From the NCBI GenBank assembly GCA_036397995.1, contig DASWHX010000015.1:15523-79522 (forward strand): DNA of 64,000 bases, written 5' to 3'. Source of the DNA: DASWHX01 sp036397995. GTDB taxonomy: Bacteria; Bacteroidota; Bacteroidia; Cytophagales; Cyclobacteriaceae. The notes below the pieces were generated by a model that saw nothing but the letters and a program-made list of their open reading frames with translations, was not told the origin of the DNA and searched no databases. Below, piece after piece: positions 63,198 through 64,000 of this stretch. Position 1 is the first letter of the stretch. The number at the start of each line of letters is the position of its first letter. A program made the translations under genes and the position numbers.

Positions 63198-63507
63198 AAA
63201 TATTCCCCTCAACCATATTCTGATACTCACCATCTCTATGTTCTTCATTGGTGTATATGGTTTTCTCACCCGAAAAAATCTTGTAACAGTTTTAATCAGC
63301 GTGGAATTAATGTTGAATGCTGTGAACATTAATTTTGTTGCCTTTGATAAATACCTCCATCCTGGAACATTTGAAGGACACTTCTTCTCATTATTTGTAA
63401 TTGCAATCGCCGCTGCAGAGGCGGCAGTAGCTATCGCCATATTTTTTAATCTCTATAGAAACATCAGATCAATTGATGTCGAAAGCGTTGATAAAATGAA
63501 GTATTAA
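63187..63507 (+). CDS. nuoK: NADH-quinone oxidoreductase subunit K
   Basis: A 106-residue membrane subunit (ND4L family) with three helices. The conserved ISVELMLNAVNINFVAF includes the membrane Glu, and a second Glu is in AIAAAEAAVAIAIFF. I start at the ATG at 63187 (a second ATG follows directly), inside the end of nuoJ. Confidence 0.95.
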   Translation: MMFENIPLNHILILTISMFFIGVYGFLTRKNLVTVLISVELMLNAVNINFVAFDKYLHPGTFEGHFFSLFVIAIAAAEAAVAIAIFFNLYRNIRSIDVESVDKMKY

Positions 63508-64000
63508 TGAATTTTGAATACACAATTTGGATTCTTTTATTGCCTTTTCTGGCTTTTACAATCAATGGGCTGGGAAGTAAAAAAATGGGACTTGCTTCCG
63601 CCTGGATTTCAATTACTGGAATTGGCATTGGAGCGGCATTATCGCTTATTGCAGCTTATCAATATTTCACCAAAGAATCAGAAATATCCAGCTTCTACCC
63701 ATACGATGTTACCTGGCTGAAATTTACAGACTCTCTTAGTATAAATATGGGAATTTTGGTGGATCCAATTTCAGTGATGATGCTGGTGGTGATTACCGTA
63801 GTTTCACTCATGGTGTTTATCTATAGTGTTGGATATATGAAAGGTGAATCCGGCTATGCACGATACTTTAGTTTCCTTTCTCTTTTCAGCTTTTCTATGC
63901 TCGGACTGGTAATTGCAACCAATTTATTCCAGATGTATATTTTCTGGGAGCTGGTTGGTGTATCTTCTTATCTGTTGATCGGTTTTTACTATACAAAAGC
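63507..64000 (+). CDS. nuoL: NADH-quinone oxidoreductase subunit L (cut by right edge)
   Basis: From the ATG at 63507 (sharing one base with the nuoK stop) an open frame of about 165 codons runs off the right edge. It contains the ND5 N-terminal features: LLLPFLAFTINGL, the SINMGILVDPISVMMLVV segment, YSVGYMKGE, and IFWELVGVSSYLLIGFYY with the essential Glu. It is the first of the antiporter-like proton-pumping subunits; nuoM and nuoN are expected beyond the window. Confidence 0.93.
   Translation, partial: MNFEYTIWILLLPFLAFTINGLGSKKMGLASAWISITGIGIGAALSLIAAYQYFTKESEISSFYPYDVTWLKFTDSLSINMGILVDPISVMMLVVITVVSLMVFIYSVGYMKGESGYARYFSFLSLFSFSMLGLVIATNLFQMYIFWELVGVSSYLLIGFYYTK

Noticed and set aside
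63514..63720. 68-codon frame beside nuoK
   Set aside because: It is a shadow of nuoL, which begins at 63507 in another frame and has clear ND5 motifs to the window edge.
1..64000. tRNA, rRNA, CRISPR arrays, insertion sequences or an origin of replication
   Set aside because: I read all intergenic gaps and found no tRNA-like cloverleaf, no regularly spaced repeats, no transposase frames and no DnaA-box cluster.

Overview
The window is about 64 kb of AT-rich chromosome from a member of the Bacteroidota, most likely a Cytophagales-type bacterium. The evidence is a type IX secretion (T9SS) C-terminal sorting domain, several families centred on this phylum (DUF4270, DUF4286, DUF4834), a bacterial geranylgeranylglyceryl-phosphate synthase, a Rho factor with a long disordered insert, a SecA with a large insert, and promoter-like sequences of the Bacteroidota type (TAnnTTTG). 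Most of it reads as core genome. I see no rRNA, tRNA, CRISPR array, insertion sequence or prophage.

Layout. 1-5.1 kb: a PAS sensor histidine kinase cut by the left edge, divergent from three tandem-domain universal stress proteins, a CBS-pair protein and a VIT/CCC1-type metal transporter. 5.3-11.5 kb: a complete clade II nitrous oxide reductase cluster (cytochrome c, nosZ, a 4-TM NosB-like protein, nosL, nosD, nosF, nosY). 11.6-25.2 kb: a secreted heparinase II/III-like protein with T9SS signal, a GNAT acetyltransferase, prolyl oligopeptidase, serS, rho, a saccharopine-dehydrogenase-like enzyme, gltX and ridA. 25.3-32 kb: a reduced 3-hydroxyacyl-CoA dehydrogenase-like protein, glmS, DUF4270, a glycogen-synthase N-domain protein, panC and a YbhN-type membrane protein. 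32-36.4 kb: a YugP-type peptidase, an acyl-CoA dehydrogenase, an AraC regulator, GGGP synthase and two envelope proteins. 36.5-44 kb: a phosphate block (phoU, pstB, pstA, pstC, pstS, an OprO/P-like porin and a divergent Na/Pi cotransporter). 44-51.8 kb: SPOR-like lipoprotein, secA, dapF, DUF4834, carB. 51.8-55.3 kb: a looser region with a small ORF, a NYN-domain protein, a threonine dehydratase-like enzyme, a broken beta-propeller gene and a GC-rich structured repeat. 55.3-64 kb: a 7Fe ferredoxin, divergent from a 2-oxoacid:ferredoxin oxidoreductase (korAB) joined to a complex I operon (nuoABCDHIJKL, with nuoL cut by the right edge) that has no nuoEFG.

How it fits together. The most interesting signal is regulatory. 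An identical 13-bp word with CRP/FNR-type geometry (TGA-N6-TCA) lies in front of the universal stress protein operon, the nos operon and the ferredoxin/KOR divergent pair. The nos leader carries a second FNR-like site 22 bp further on, placed at the same distance from a -7-like element as the site in the usp leader. This suggests one oxygen- or redox-responsive regulon covering N2O respiration, stress proteins and ferredoxin metabolism. A second signal is a TTAACA-type direct repeat before pstS, the porin and the Na/Pi transporter, which is a candidate Pho box. The 1-nt overlap between korB and nuoA, with no NADH-oxidising module in the operon, suggests a complex I fed by ferredoxin.
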